Assembly (NCBI GenBank): GCA_033032865.1
Contig: JAWHQI010000075.1
Coordinates: forward strand, 1,674,001-1,738,000
Direction: 5' to 3'
DNA: 64,000 nucleotides
DNA from: Dactylorhiza incarnata
Taxonomy: Eukaryota > Streptophyta > Magnoliopsida > Asparagales > Orchidaceae
Positions 49,744 to 61,877 of the stretch are shown here, in pieces (the first letter of the stretch is position 1; the number at the start of each line of letters is the position of its first letter). The notes beneath the pieces are model-generated. The model did no database searches and was not told the origin of the DNA. It saw nothing but the letters and a program-made list of their open reading frames with translations. The position numbers and the translations under genes are program-made.

Positions 49744-49812
49744 CCACCAAGAACTACTTGAACCTCCTGATAAGTCTTAATAAGCGTTGTGAGGCTAAGC
49801 ACCTTGGAAAGA
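49744..49812 (+). ncRNA. Sirevirus 3' hairpin 1 (C)
   Basis: The same loop CTGATAAGTCTTAATAAGCG as B hairpin 1. The stem is weaker (AACCTC/GAGGCT). Confidence 0.5.
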
Positions 49813-49924
49813 ATAGTAAAGTATCTTGTGCAAACCATAACTTTCTTTCAAAATAAAAAACACTTACTCTTAAGTACACCGGATCACTAGTTTCAATATT
49901 AAAATAAAATAAAATATGTGATCC

Positions 49925-49992
49925 CCCAAGCACTACTTTGCACCCAGATAAGTCTTAATGAGCATTGTGTGTGCAAAGCACCTTGGTAGTTG
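49925..49992 (+). ncRNA. Sirevirus 3' hairpin 2 (C)
   Basis: Perfect CTTTGCAC/GTGCAAAG stem as in B; the loop differs by one base (CCAGATAAGTCTTAATGAGC). Confidence 0.6.
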
Positions 49993-50736
49993 TACATTTT
50001 TTTGTGCATTGAAGTTTGTGGTAAAATTATTTGTGTTGTATTGTGCTCTTACTTTACATATTTCTTGTATTTTTGATTAAAACATTTGTCTACTCTACTC
50101 AAAAATACACTTATGTGCACATCATTATCTTCCATAACACTTCTTCTCATGAGTATTGGATCTTAATGCAAATTCTATACTACTCTTTATTTATGAAATG
50201 CACTAGATAACCTAGCATGCTCTCTACAATATTTGGTATGTTTTTGAAATTGTGAATTAAAATAACATTGTAGTAATCTCTTTTTGATAACATTATTTCA
50301 TGCTTGGTTACTTTATTGTCAAACTTAAAGATTTTAATTGAAAAATGATTTACAAAAACATCTTCTTTTTGAAATTTAACTCATATATCTTTTTATGGAT
50401 CATCATTAATTACAATAAGATGTTACTTGTATTTCTATAAGTCTTCTGCATCATAACCATATAATTGTTTTACCTTGCACTTTCATGCTTATATCAAAGT
50501 CTTAAATACAATAATTCCTTTTTCAACAAATGGTAGACTTACTTGGTAGAATTTATATTGGTTATTCTAAATATTGTAATGCTAAAACTCTGATTCATTA
50601 ATGGATTTCTAAATAGCTACGTGAGTTGTTTGTTTATAAAAAAAATTTAAAAAATAAATCCAGAGGCTATGTCACTAGATTTAAAATGCTTAAATGTTTC
50701 CAATAATTATTATCCATGACTTCATTTCTCACCATA

Positions 50737-50965
50737 GCGGGGGCGTAGGGTTGTAGACATTAGATAACCTTTATCTCTAGTCATGTCTTGTCCTTAACCG
50801 GGGAGGGTTCCAGTGGGGCCTTGCGAGGCACTGGGGGGAAAGAGTGCTAGGTTGAGTTGTGTCTACTGTTTGCATATGGGACTAACACCCCAACCTACGG
50901 CATGTATGGAGCTCCTCATGCCCATCCGCCACTTAGTACGGGGCTAGGGTGTAGACATATTGTGT
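50737..50965 (+). other. GC-rich conserved block in C
   Basis: Aligns with 41505-41725 of B, with the CCAGTG...CACTGG hairpin identical. Confidence 0.5.
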
Positions 50966-51169
50966 GGGTAGTTTAGTTACTTGGACATCATTACATTTAT
51001 TTATGCTACAAACTCTGATTAATGAAAATGTTGTAATACTCAAACTCTGATCTATTTAAATAAAATGTATTCTAAAACTCCTTATCATTTCCTTCTCTAC
51101 AGCTCGATCATGCTTTTATCTTATTATCAATTTATAAGTGGTGTCTCCTTACCCGCTTTTGCTAATAAC

Positions 51170-51422
51170 AAAAGGGGGAGAACTAACATGATAAATATTA
51201 ATCTGCTATCAAAATATAATGCGTAATTAAGATGATATATTACATATTATGAGAGCATTCACTTAGGGGGAGCATGTATTTAGGGGGAGCAATTCTAAAT
51301 GCTAAAATCGCAAATTATCCTAAGTCATCACTCTCACACACACACAAGTATGTTTCTTCATGCTTATATATTAATGCTCTGATTTATCATTAATGGATTT
51401 ATTATTATCAAAAGGGGGAGTT
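51170..51422 (+). other. Polypurine tract cluster of C
   Basis: AAAAGGGGGAGAAC near 51171, AGGGGGAGCA near 51268 and 51284, and AAAAGGGGGAGTT before the LTR. Confidence 0.75.
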
Positions 51423-52726
51423 TGTTGGAACATGGTCTTCCGCATCTCCTAGGTTTGAGAATAATAAATCTTATGTGTATTTGATCATGTGTGTTTAAGT
51501 GTGCAGGATAACAAAGTCCACATGACTCAAGGATTACATAGGAAGGTTGCCCCCAAAGTTAAGCCATCAAATCCAAAACACCTACTAGCGTTGGCGATAG
51601 TACTAGCGCAGGCGCTAGCTGTCGTTCGACAAACTGTTAGTGGCGCTCGACAAAATGCTCATAACGGCGTTCGACGAAAATTTGCTCGACGAACTCTTTG
51701 CTGCGTTCGACGAAATTTCGTTCGACAAAATGTTGGCTTAAGCGTAAATGTCGGGAGAACTTATAGAAGGAGATAGCGCCAGGTGATATCCGATAGCGCC
51801 AGGCGATATCCGATAGCGCAGGCGATAGCGAGGAGCACAGTAGGCAAGATAGAAAAGTTTCCTCCGATTGAAGATTCTGCCGCACAGAATATGTCCTAAT
51901 ATGGATAGCGCCGATGGTACCACTAGCGCAGGCGCTAGAGCTAAGTCTATTAAAAAGGACCCATTGGCTCCGTCTTAATCAATCCTCTAGAGATCCAGAA
52001 TTCCAGAGCTTCGTGCCACATCATAGAGAGGAAGTTTCAGAGAGATACTCCCACAAATCTATAAAGGCTAAAGGAGATCCGTGGAGAATATTTCAACACG
52101 CGTCATCATCGTGACGAAAGACCGCATCAACTAAGATCATACTCTGCATCTTCGTCTTCTTCTCCAAGAGATCCACATTGAGGGAGTATTTAAATTTTCT
52201 TCTTTTTATTTCACATCCTTTCTTGTAATCATTTAGTAAACTCGCCTCGTGTTGGCGACTAGGTCTGGCTAGGACTTAGGGCAGAAATTCGCCTCGTGTT
52301 GGCGACTAGGTCTCTTGTGTAGGTCTAGAGGGTGCTCGAGGCCATATCCGGGGAAGGGTTGGCTAGAGCGGCTTGAGGCCGTATCCGGGGAAGGATCGGC
52401 TAAAGCCAACCAGTACGTGGGGATACGAGTCGGTATAGAAAACAAAAAGAGTCTTTCAAAATTCTCTTTGATTTCTAGCGTCCTTGAAATCAAAATTTTG
52501 TAATCATTTTTATTAATAGTAATCATGTCTCTCCTTTTGTAATAAAAATGATTTGTTCTTCATTTCTCTAAATTGTTTATTGTCATCTCTTTTATTATAA
52601 AATAATTTAGATCTTTATTCAAAATCACTATTTTGATCTCTTATTATTTCAAGTATTACAAAATATAATATAAGTTTTTGAATTCCCTTTATTCACCCCC
52701 CTCTAAGGGCGTCTACCAATCTAACA
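51423..52726 (+). repeat. Element C 3' LTR
   Basis: 1304 bp. It ends CTAACA (the usual end is CCAACA). The C run is only about 6 long, unlike the 5' LTR. Confidence 0.9.
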
Positions 52727-52952
52727 GCGTGGAAAAAAAATTAGTTCAAAAATTTTGTAATCAAATTTTCACAAATAATATTGTATTGACTCAAGCAAAA
52801 TAATCTAAGATTAGAATTATATAAACTTTTGATATCATTCGAAACATTATAGAAAACCTAAAATATTAACTAAGCTCTCTCATAAATATCTTGAATATGA
52901 AATGATATTGGTTAAATGTGGGTAAAAATTGGTATAGACGAGATTCTAATTG

Positions 52953-53122
52953 GGAAATGATGAATTTTATCCTCTCATTTCCTTTTTTTATACACTTCTT
53001 TTAATATCCCAAATGTATATGTTTAGGTGTGATGAATTTTATCCTCTCAGCTCCATGACATATAATCTTATACAAATTTGGGTGCATATGTTTAGTAATT
53101 ATGAATTTTATCATCTCATTCC
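52953..53122 (-). ncRNA. Three Athila 3' hairpins (D)
   Basis: Copies at 52953-52982, 53027-53054 and 53096-53122 on the minus strand, with loop GAGGATAAAATTCA or a one-base variant. The first pairs fully (GGAAATGA/TCATTTCC); the others have decayed stems. Confidence 0.55.
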
Positions 53123-53683
53123 ATGACATATGATCTTTTATACTTTTTTTATTTGCCAAAAAAAAGGGTAAAGTAAAAGGAGGGACTAGGGATTAAAGGC
53201 TATAAAATTTTTAAGATATATACTTTGATAGCATAGAAAATAAATTAAGAAATCTTAAGAATATATAAGTCAAAGTTAATATAAGTATAATCTAAAGATC
53301 TTAAGCACAATTGCTACAAAATTAATTCATGATATTTTAAGTACAGAAAGCAAAACTAAGGAATATTCTAAAGACAACAAAATGATGAAAAATTCATTGA
53401 TTCAAATTTATCTAAAAATTAAATCTAACAAATTATGATAAGACACATAAAATTAAAAAACATAAAAAGAAAACTTTTTGTTTTTGTAAAAGTCATATAA
53501 ACAAAGGCTCATAATTAAAAAATGGTTGAACTCAAATAAAAAAGTAAGGAAGCATCTAATATTACAAAATTTATAAAATCATTGTTTTTGATTTTTTTTG
53601 CAAAGGTTTTTTTTTTATTTTATTTTTATTTTTAATATTTGCTTGGAAAAAAAAACAAAACAGAAATAAAATATTTTTTTGTT

Positions 53684-53770
53684 CTTGGACTTCCCAAGGG
53701 CTACACAATGCGGGCTCGCAAGGTACTAGGCAGTTTTGTGGGATGAAAGCCCACACGGCCCTTTCGCAAG
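53684..53770 (-). ncRNA. Conserved 88-nt block (copy in D)
   Basis: Minus-strand CTTGCGAAAGGGCC to CCTTGGGAAGTCCAAG. The inner stem is TGTGGG/CCCACA around CTTTCAT. Confidence 0.55.
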
Positions 53771-54158
53771 AAATTAGATTTTTAATTTTTATAATTTTTT
53801 TGTATTTTTGGTAAAAATTTTAATTAAAAAATTGTGTTTTTGGCATTTTTAATTTTAGAAAATAACTTGGTGATTGATTTGCAAAAAATAAAAGAAGACA
53901 CCCCCATACTTAAAAAAATATTGTCCCCAATGTTTTAGAAATAAAAGTACGAGTAAAGGAGAAAAAACTTCCCTTATGAAGACGAAGAAATCAACACCGA
54001 GCCAGCCTGAAGAAAACATAACATGAAAGCAAAAACATTTTTTTAATTTTTTTTGCATTAACAAAAAGAAATACAAAAGATACTAAACAAAAATGAAAAG
54101 ATGCAAATGACCTCAAATAAAGATAAAAAAACTAAACGTCATCGTCGTCGTCCTACTG

Positions 54159-55328
54159 CTAATAGTAAGCACGTAGATCAACAAATTCCCGCTGCAGATG
54201 CTCCATAGAGGAAGCATGGAGTTGCTCGAGAGTATCAAAATGTGTGTAGAAGTGAGCGCGCATGGACAGCTGCTCGGTCTGAATCTGATCCAGACGAGTG
54301 TGGATCCGCCCTAACTGCTGATCGAAATAAGTATACAAGTCGGGCGCAGTGGGAAAAAACTGTCGCGGTTGCTGTGGGAACTGTGGAGCTGGTATAAAGC
54401 CACCAGAATCGGCCTCGAAATCAACATCGATCAGGTCGCCAAAAACCTCGTCGGGCACAGCCTCGAAATCCCGCCCACATTGACGCATCAAAACAAGAGC
54501 CCGGAGGTTTTGGAACGTAATAGGCGCGGGCGCTTGGAGTGGAGCCATGGGAGGAAGTGCATCCCAAAGTCCCATGCGCTTGGCCAGATAAGTGACAAAG
54601 TGGCCTCCATGCAGCGCACTAAGCCTCTGATTCTCGGCCTGATGCCAGAAAAACACCGCAAGCGCCGAACCAAGATTGAGGGGGGCCCATTCGTGCATAC
54701 TATATAAATATAGCAGGTCCGCGCGGGTCACCACTCCATGGCTATCACCGCGAGTGGAAAGTGTGAAAGTGAGGAGGTAGTGGAGATAACGTAAGCCGGG
54801 GGAGTGAGGATGACTGCCCTTGGATTTTTTCGGCGAATATTGATTTGGGTCATTACTGATTTCTGCCCAAAATCCATGGAGATTGTAATCGCGGACGACT
54901 GCGGTGTAGGCCTCCGTAAGGGTGAAAGCCTCATCACAAAAGCCCATGAGAATGTTTACCTAATGCAAAAGAAGAGTTTGCGAAAGTCTGCCCATTCGGA
55001 ATTCAAGCATGTTGTCTGCCCCGGCCCAGTGGAAATCGAACGAGGAGAAAAACTCCACCGTCAACTCATATTATGCCGTCTCTGAAATGGAGAACAAGGG
55101 AGCCCACCCCGGAGTAGTATGGAAATTCTGCACTGTGTCGGCCTGCCCAAGGGCGGTGAGGATATTCCAATCGATGACGTGGAAGACACCAAATTACTTC
55201 CCCCGGAGGCGGTTACTCCATTCTTGATGAGTGGGATTGGGAAAATTGAGCATAGCCTCCCCATCAAGAGAGTCGTCGGGGAAGGAAGAGGAGGACTCGC
55301 CAATGGTATGGTGGCTGCGGGGGGCCAT
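54159..55328 (-). pseudogene. Element D: ATHILA-type (env-like) ORF
   Basis: A single frame of 390 codons from ATG at 55328 (MAPRSHHTIGESSSSFPDDS) to 54159, broken only by three in-frame stops (about 55194, 55083 and 54964), with no frameshift. The central YLHYLLTFTLSTRGDSHGVV, LLYLYSMHEWAPLNLGSALA and GGHFVTYLAKRMG match the family of plant retrotransposon proteins named after Athila ORF1. The C-terminal 80 residues are helical (RLDQIQTEQLSMRAHFYTHF). The family is found in the Athila env position, but no membrane segment is evident here. A palindrome array and a TATA-like box lie directly upstream. Confidence 0.75.
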
Positions 55329-55421
55329 TTGGAAGGAAGGGAAGAAGGAATTCAGCTTAGAGAAGAGAGAAAGAAGAGAGAGATATAGGGAAGGTGTGGA
55401 GAAAAGAGAGGGGGAAGGGGG

Positions 55422-56020
55422 CTTTAAATAGGAAAAAATTTTAGGGGTCACGCCCTCGGTCACGCCCATGACCGAGGGCGTGTAACAGGCGACATGTGAA
55501 TTTTGGCATGCGGGAGGAATCCGAGACTTGATCGGTCAAAAAGCTGAAATTTGGCAGGTCATGCCATCGGTCACGCCCGTGACCGAGGGCGTGTAACTAG
55601 CACAGTCAAATCGGAAAGGGAATCCAATGCACGCCGATCAAAAATCAATTCTCGAGATGTCATCGCCCAGGGTCGCGCCCGTGACCATGGGCGTGACTTG
55701 ACTGTCATGGGTGTGACAGTCAAAAGGAATCTTTGACCGGGTCTGGCGGAGTAAAGGTGCCAGTGGGCTAAGTCACGACCGTGACATTCCAATGTCACGG
55801 GCGTGACTTGAATAATCACAGGCGTGACTGCCTGAAATGAATCAGGGGGCGCAGATTCGGGCAAAATATTGGTAACGTGATAATCATGCCCGTGACCATG
55901 GTGGGCCACGCCCGTGACTTTCACAAACGACGGAATGGCACCCGTGATCAGATATAGCGAGATAGGAAAAAATGGACAGTGCCTGTCACGCTTAGGTCAC
56001 GACCGTGACTTAGGCCGTGT
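55422..56020 (-). promoter_or_regulatory. Putative internal promoter before the ATHILA-type ORF
   Basis: About six GGTCACG-CGTGACC palindromes (55448-56020) are followed on the minus strand by GTGACCCC, AATTTTTTCC and TATTTAAAG (55430-55422), then a CT-rich leader and the ATG at 55328. The LTR has the same series: GTGACTCACC, AATTTTCTTCC, TATAAAAG. Confidence 0.6.
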
Positions 56021-56504
56021 AACACAAAAATGTAAGAATTTTTTTTCAGTTTTGTTGTTTTATAATATTTTTTATCTTCTTCTTTTTGAGAAGGAAACAA
56101 AAATAAAACAAAAACAAGACAGTAAAATAAAAAGAAAAATACTAATAATAAAATTAAAATACCGACTTGGAGAACGAAGTTTCATGCGTACAGGTGAGCG
56201 ACCGTTATCTCGCAAATCTCCTACAAACCTGCAGAACTTTCAGTAAAAATAATAAAAATAATTACATATTTTTTTGTTTTTGATTTTTTTGTATTTATTT
56301 TTGTTTTGTTTTAAAATAATTTTTTTTTGAAAAATAAAGATATTTAAATAAAAACTTGTTTTTTAGAATTTTTTTAAACGAAAGAAAATAACGAAAAAAA
56401 TAAAAACATGGGTTGCCTCCCAAGAGCGCTTTGGTTACGGTCGTTGAGCTCGAACTTAGTGGCACGCCGATTTAGGTGTTTGGTAGGAGAATCTCCTCCC
56501 GGTG
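56021..56504 (-). other. Element D pol-to-ORF spacer
   Basis: AT-rich, non-coding. It holds the post-pol motif AAAGCGCTCTTGGGAGGCAA (minus, about 56433-56413). Confidence 0.65.
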
Positions 56505-57063
56505 CTAATGAAGATTATCGCAGGAGAAAAGTAATTTCAACCGGTGCCCATTCACTTTAAATTTACCTTTTTCGGGATGCATTATTGAAACGGTCCTGTA
56601 GGGCCAAACCACTTTGACGATAAAGGGGCCGGACCAATGGGACTTAAGTTTTTCCAGAAAAAGACGTAAACACGAGTTATAGAGGAGAACTTGGTCTCCT
56701 GGTCGAAAAACTTTAGGTTGCCTAAGTTTCTTATCATGATAAAATTTAGTGCGCTCATTGTATAATTTATTACTTTCGTAGGAAAAGGAGCGCCACTCAT
56801 CGAGCTCGTTAAGTTGGAATTTGCGGAGCTCGGAAGAAATGTTGTTATTTAGATTAAGAAATTTAAGCGCCCAAAAGGCGCGATGCTCAATCTCGACCGG
56901 TAAATGACATGCTTTCCCATAGACCAATCGATGCGGCGTACAACCGATGGTGGTCTTGTACGCGGTCCGATGGGCCCATAAAGCATCATCGAGTTTAATC
57001 GACCAATCCTTCCTATTGGTGGAAACTATTTTTTCTAAAATTAATTTTAATTCACGGTTCACC
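56505..57063 (-). pseudogene. Element D: Athila integrase C-terminal part
   Basis: 185 open codons: [100 protein letters not shown] and [12 protein letters not shown]. This is the part after the catalytic Glu, in the form typical of Athila. The upstream core with the D-D residues is missing where element K begins. Confidence 0.85.
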
Positions 57064-58371
57064 GCTTCTGTTAAAATTTCTAAAGGTCCGAAGTGAAGTA
57101 AAAAATGCGGAATACTTCAACATAATCCATAAGCGTGACAATCAATGACAATGGGAAGATAGAATAATGCACTTGTATTAACTATCTCTTTAGAACGCGA
57201 GACATACATGGCGAGACATGATTCATAAGAATCATAGAGGAGTGAAGCACAAGACACAAAAACAAGCCGCCAACGAAATGCCAAAGCAGAGACCGCCAGA
57301 CCGCTCAAACAGGCAAGCCGCACGGCTATTCTTGAGACCGCGCGAACAGAGCACAAGCTGCTATTGTCAGACCGCAACCACAGATCGCTCGACTTGCAAC
57401 TTTATTCAAACTGCTGAGAACACATGTCCGCACTTCTTGATCGCCCATAACGCACGGTCTCAAGATCATAGAAGAACCCGTGAACACTTGACGAAGAACT
57501 GCTTCCTGCTGCAAGACCGCAACTCAAGACAGCCCAACCACTTAAGGCTGCCTGATCAACTGAGTCCGCTACATGGTCCAAGAACACCTAAACACAATCT
57601 GGACAAACAAACTGCTGCCAAACCAATTTATTCAAAGCTGGAAGAAAGGAGAATGCAGACGGTGACTGCAAGCCGCTAACCTGCGAACAAACAAACCGGT
57701 CAGACAACTCAAACCGCGCGACCTCAGAAAGAGACCGGCACAATCAAGCCAACTTTGGTTCTTACAATTCTTGCATATTTATGGCTTCCCCGACGTCCAT
57801 ATTAATAGGCAAATGAAAGGATGACGTCACCACCCCAAGGGATACAGTCACCTTCCTTATTGAAGCACGCGGTCTCCAGTACCAGGCCACGCGATCTCTT
57901 ATAAAACCTTATTTACTTAAGGCACAACTGTCCAGAAAATACAGCTCGCCAAGATAACCCGGCAGATTGCCCGATCTCTTATAAGAACGGACATGAGCAT
58001 CTGACCGATCAGGAGTAGACTGCTAGAATTGAGCTCACACAACCCGCCCAGACTCTTATAAGACCGGAGCCACATGAATATTCTGACACACCAAGCTGAC
58101 CATTAGAACAAACTCATGCAGACAGCAGTACGAGACAGCAGAAGCGACCAATAGTACAAACCACCCGGTTTAAACCATAACAAGGATACTTGGGCAAAAT
58201 CGGGAGACCAAACACAGGCCGCCAACACCAGAGACGCACGACCACTCCAGCCAGGTCGCTACACTGAGCACACGGATTCCATAGGTAAACCGTAACACAA
58301 GTCGCGCAGTCTCTGCGGTCTCCAAAAGACAGACCGCCCAGACAAACCACTTCCACTTCAAATATTTAACA
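57064..58371 (-). repeat. Element K 3' LTR, approximate left end
   Basis: The right edge is clear: plus-strand TTTAACA at 58371, followed by CTCCCCCTTGAAGTGG, the minus-strand purine tract. The left edge is uncertain (57064-57120). The sequence is rich in GACCGC/GCGGTC motifs, the counterpart of CpG arrays in other LTRs here. ORFs within it show no known domain. Confidence 0.55.
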
Positions 58372-59711
58372 CTCCCCCTTGAAGTGGGAAGTGGAAGTCA
58401 GCCCAAGTAACCTCCTCAACCATGTGAATGGTTCCTTCGACAACGATTTGTAAATATGTCAGCGACATTTTCCTTACTCTGCACATGCTCAACCATAAGA
58501 GATCCCTCCAACACCTTCTCCTGAATGAAATGATGTTGAATATCTATGTGCTTGGTTCGCGCATGACAAACTGAATTGTTAACCAGTTTGAGGGCACTCT
58601 CATTGTCACCCCGAAATAGAGTAGGACCATGTACCTCCCTATGAATGTCCTCCACAAGCCTCCTAAGCTAGATGGCTTCCCGAGCTGCCAAAGACCAAGC
58701 TTTGTACTCCGCTTCGGTTGTAGAGACAGACATAGTATCCTGCTTCTTGTTGCACCATGATATAGCTGTAGATCCCGTCATAAAGACTTATCCAGAAGTC
58801 AATCTCCGATCATCTGAATCTCCTCCATAATCAGCATCCATGTATCCATGCAAGCAAAAGCCCGAGTCCGTCCCGTAGAAGAGACCCAAATCCGAGGTGG
58901 TCTTGACATACTTCAAAATGCTCCTTGACGCCATCAGATGAGGTTTCTGTGGCTCTGCCATATACTGACTCACCCTGCCAACCTCATAAGCAATATCCGG
59001 CCTCGTGATCGTCAAATATATCAGACTCCCAACCAAAGCTCAGAACAGCAAAGGATCAGAAAGAACCTCCCCCCCCCCCCATCACGTCGAAGATGAATAC
59101 CAACCTCCAGTGGAGTAGAGCTGCTCTTCCCCCCTTCCATGCCGAATCGCTTCACAATTTGTTCTGCATACCCCTTTTGGGAAACAAGCATTCCGCCCTC
59201 TTTCCTCTCCACTTCGAGTCCAAGGAAATGGTGGAGCTCACCCAAATCCTTCATCTCAAATCTGATAGCTAGCTCAGCACGAAGATTAGTAACCTCCACT
59301 TAAGAATTCCCCGCGATGATCATATCGTCAACGTATAGCAGCACCAAGACCTGAAGCTCTCCCGTCTTCTTTACGAATAAGCTTGAATCAGAATCTGAAG
59401 AAAAATATCCGCAGAACTGGAGGTATTCTGTGATCTTCCCATAACACGTATGAGGCGCCTACTTCAAGCCGTAAAGAGCCTTCTTGAACTTACACACATG
59501 TCTTGGGTAGACTTCAGAAACATACTCGGGTGGCTGATCCATGAAGATATCTTTTTCGATCTCGCCATAAAGAAAGGCATTCTTCACATCAAGTTACCAT
59601 ATCTTCCACCCTTGGCAAGCCGCCAACGCGATCACCACCCGTACTGAAGCCATCTTGGCAATGGGGCTAAAAGTCTCTCATTATCCTCCCCATACTTCTG
59701 AGAGAACCCTC
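58372..59711 (-). pseudogene. Element K: copia RT and RNase H fragment
   Basis: RNase H pieces on the minus strand: SVSTTEAEYKAW, LRRLVEDIHREVHGP, FRGDNESALKLVNNSV, RTKHIDIQHHFIQEKVLEG and ENVADIFT. RT pieces: [60 protein letters not shown] and GSLIYLTITRPDIAYEVGRV. Stops and frameshifts are common, and a C run at 59077 is likely slippage. It is cut on the right by E. This is a copia lineage other than G and H. Confidence 0.8.
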
Positions 59712-60913
59712 TATTGGAACATGGTCTTGCGCATCTCCTAGGTTTGAGAATAATAAATCCTATGTGTATTTGATCTTGTGTATTTAAGTGTGCAGGAAAA
59801 CAAGTCCACATGACTCACGGATAACATAAGAAAGTTGCGCCAAAATGTGAAGCCAAAATTCCAACATGCTTGCTAGCACCAGTGCTAGCTCTAATTTGAG
59901 AAAACTTTGAGAGCAGTTATAGAAGTTGCTAGCGCCAGGCGGTAGCAGCTAGCGCCAGGCGGTAGCAGCTAGCGCCAGGCGGTAGCAGCTAGCGCCACGC
60001 GGTATCAGCTAGCGCGGGCGGTATCTACTAGCACAGGAGGTAGCGCAAAATATAAGAGGAAGGCAACCGACTTGCTTAAAATGAAGGATTCTCACGCGGA
60101 GAATATTGCCTAATATGGGATTGCGTCGGTGCTAGCACAGGCGCTATCTCCAAGGCTATAAAAAGGACCCCTTGGATCCATGTTCTTCATCTTCTCCCAC
60201 TCCCAAATTCCAGAGCTTCGTGTCATATCATATAGAGGAAGGTTTAGAGAGATACTCCCACAAATCCTGAAGGCTTAAGGAGATCTGTGGAGAAGATTTC
60301 AACACGCGTCATCATCGTGACGAAAGACCGCATCGACTACGATCATACTCTGCAGGTCTTCGTCTACTTCTCCAAGAGATCTATATAGAGAGTTTTTATA
60401 TTGTGGTTATTTATTCCACATCCTTTCTTGTAATCATTTAGTGAATTCGCCTCATGTTGGCGACTAGGTCTGGGTAGGACTTAGGGGAGAAATTCACCTC
60501 ATATTGGCAACTAGGTCTAGGGTATAGATCTAGGGGAATTCTTAAGGATTGGCTTGAGCAGCTTGAGGCCGTATCCGGGGAAGGATCGGCTAAAGCCAAC
60601 TAGTTCGTGGGGATACAAGTCGGTATAGAAAACAAAAGGAGTCTTTCATATTTCGCCTTGATTTCTAGCATCATTGAAATCGAATTTTGTAATCAATTTT
60701 ATTAATAATAATCATGTCTCTCTTTGTGTAATAAAATTGATTTGATCTTCATTTCTCTAAATTGTTTATTCTCCTCTCCTTTATTATAAGACAATTTAGA
60801 TCTTTATTCAAAATCACTATTTTGATCTCTTATTATTTCAAGTATTCCAAAATATAATATATGTTTTTAAAACTCTTATTCACTCCCCTCTAAGGGCACC
60901 TACCGATCCAACA
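59712..60913 (+). repeat. Element E 5' LTR
   Basis: 1202 bp. U3 has five to six direct copies of a 20-bp unit, GCTAGCGCCAGGCGGTAGCA, at 59929-60050. TATAAAAAGG is near 60157, and GC-rich R-U5 repeats are at 60440-60640. The final hairpin has only a short C run. Confidence 0.88.
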
Positions 60914-60961
60914 AGTGGTATCAGAGGAGGTAATTCCAAATCGGCTTAACAACTGGGAATA

Positions 60962-61877
60962 ATGGCGTCTCATGATCTCGCTTCTTTTAGTGGGGGAAAA
61001 ATTTATGAAGAAGGGAAATCTCTAGCACCACCTTTATTTGAAGGAAGAAATTATAAAGGATGGAAAATATTAATGAAAATTTTCTTAATGGTTTAGATGA
61101 AAAAGTTTGGAATATTACTATTGAAAACACCTAGCGTATTAAATAGAAACGAAATGGTTTTAAATGCAAAATCTATGAATAGTCTATTTTGTGCGTTAGA
61201 TCAAAATATTTCCAAACTCATTTTTACTTTTTCTACTGCATACGAGATGTGGAATTTTCTTGACATAACTTATGATTCTCCGTCTATAGATATCGAACAA
61301 TCACAAGAACCGGAGAATATGCAAGCCTATACAAGAATTCAAGAAAGCTCCTCACATGATGAATCCGTAGAATGCACATCTAACACAAGGGAAGATGAAA
61401 ACTCATCCATGGAAGAGGAATGCAATAATGATGAAAAATGAACTTCATGTTCAAACCAGCCCTCATCCACAAGCGCTGTAAGGAAATCAAAATCCCTTAT
61501 TGTTTGTAATTCAATTTCTATGCTACAATTGCTACAATCTACTAAACGTAAAATTATGAAATTAAAAAAGGCTAATTCAAAATTATGTTTAGAAAATAAA
61601 AGGTTAAAGGCTAATATAGAATCTAGTTGTGCTTTGGTTTCTCCATCTTGCTCTTTAAATGATATTTCAAAGCTTGTTTTGATTGCAATGATATTAAAGA
61701 AAAATTCAAGGATTTTGAAAATGAACTTTTAATTTCAAAAGAGCATAATAAAAAAATTGATAAATGAAAATAATATGTTATCTAATAAACTAGAATTATT
61801 AAAACTATTTGTGCAAAAAATTTCAAGCAATAAAAAATCTTTTATTTCTAGTTTATCATCGAACATATGTAAAACCT
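60962..61877 (+). pseudogene. Element E: gag-like ORF, broken and cut
   Basis: MASHDLASFSGGKIYEEGKS and LAPPLFEGRNYKGWKI mirror B and C. A frameshift near 61090 leads to 61097-61441 (LNAKSMNSLFCALDQNISKL, AYEMWNFL), then 61520-61732 (LENKRLKANIESSC). Stops break the rest. It ends at the F insertion. Confidence 0.75.

Larger units (their letters stand above)
47557..51422 (+). other. Element C 3' non-coding region
   Basis: 3.9 kb, AT-rich and non-coding. It repeats the order seen in B: 88-nt block, two hairpins, GC-rich block, purine-tract cluster. Confidence 0.8.
44754..52726 (+). mobile_element. Element C: gag-only Sirevirus-type retrotransposon
   Basis: 7973 bp with TGTTGG...AACA LTRs at 44754-46042 and 51423-52726. 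Flanks GCGTA (44749-44753) and GCGTG (52727-52731) form a target-site duplication with one mismatch. Same layout as B: gag-like ORF, 4-kb non-coding region with the same conserved blocks, no pol. The LTRs differ more from each other than those of B, so C is older. Confidence 0.9.
52732..54158 (-). other. Element D 3' non-coding region
   Basis: AT-rich and without genes. On the minus strand it repeats the plan of the A 3' region: 88-nt block (53684-53770), then three hairpins (52953-53122), then toward the LTR. Confidence 0.75.
43343..57063 (-). mobile_element. Element D: Athila element, truncated and interrupted
   Basis: The minus-strand order is integrase C-terminus (57062-56505), post-pol motif, palindrome array, ATHILA-type ORF (55328-54159), 3' non-coding region and 3' LTR. 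C is inserted at 44754-52726 with GCGTA/GCGTG flanks. The 5' LTR, gag, protease, RT and most of integrase are missing, cut off by element K near 57063. The LTR end is cut by B. Confidence 0.85.
59712..61877 (+). mobile_element. Element E: gag-only Sirevirus-type element, interrupted
   Basis: LTR at 59712-60913, then primer site and gag-like sequence homologous to B and C, cut at 61877 by F. Its remainder would lie beyond the window. The LTR starts TATTGG instead of TGTTGG. Confidence 0.85.

Noticed and set aside
57218..57679. 153-codon ORF on the plus strand
   Set aside because: It lies in the GACCGC-rich LTR of K, antisense to that element, with no domain.
59929..60050. CRISPR-like array
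   Set aside because: 20-bp units are directly adjacent without spacers and lie in a plant LTR.
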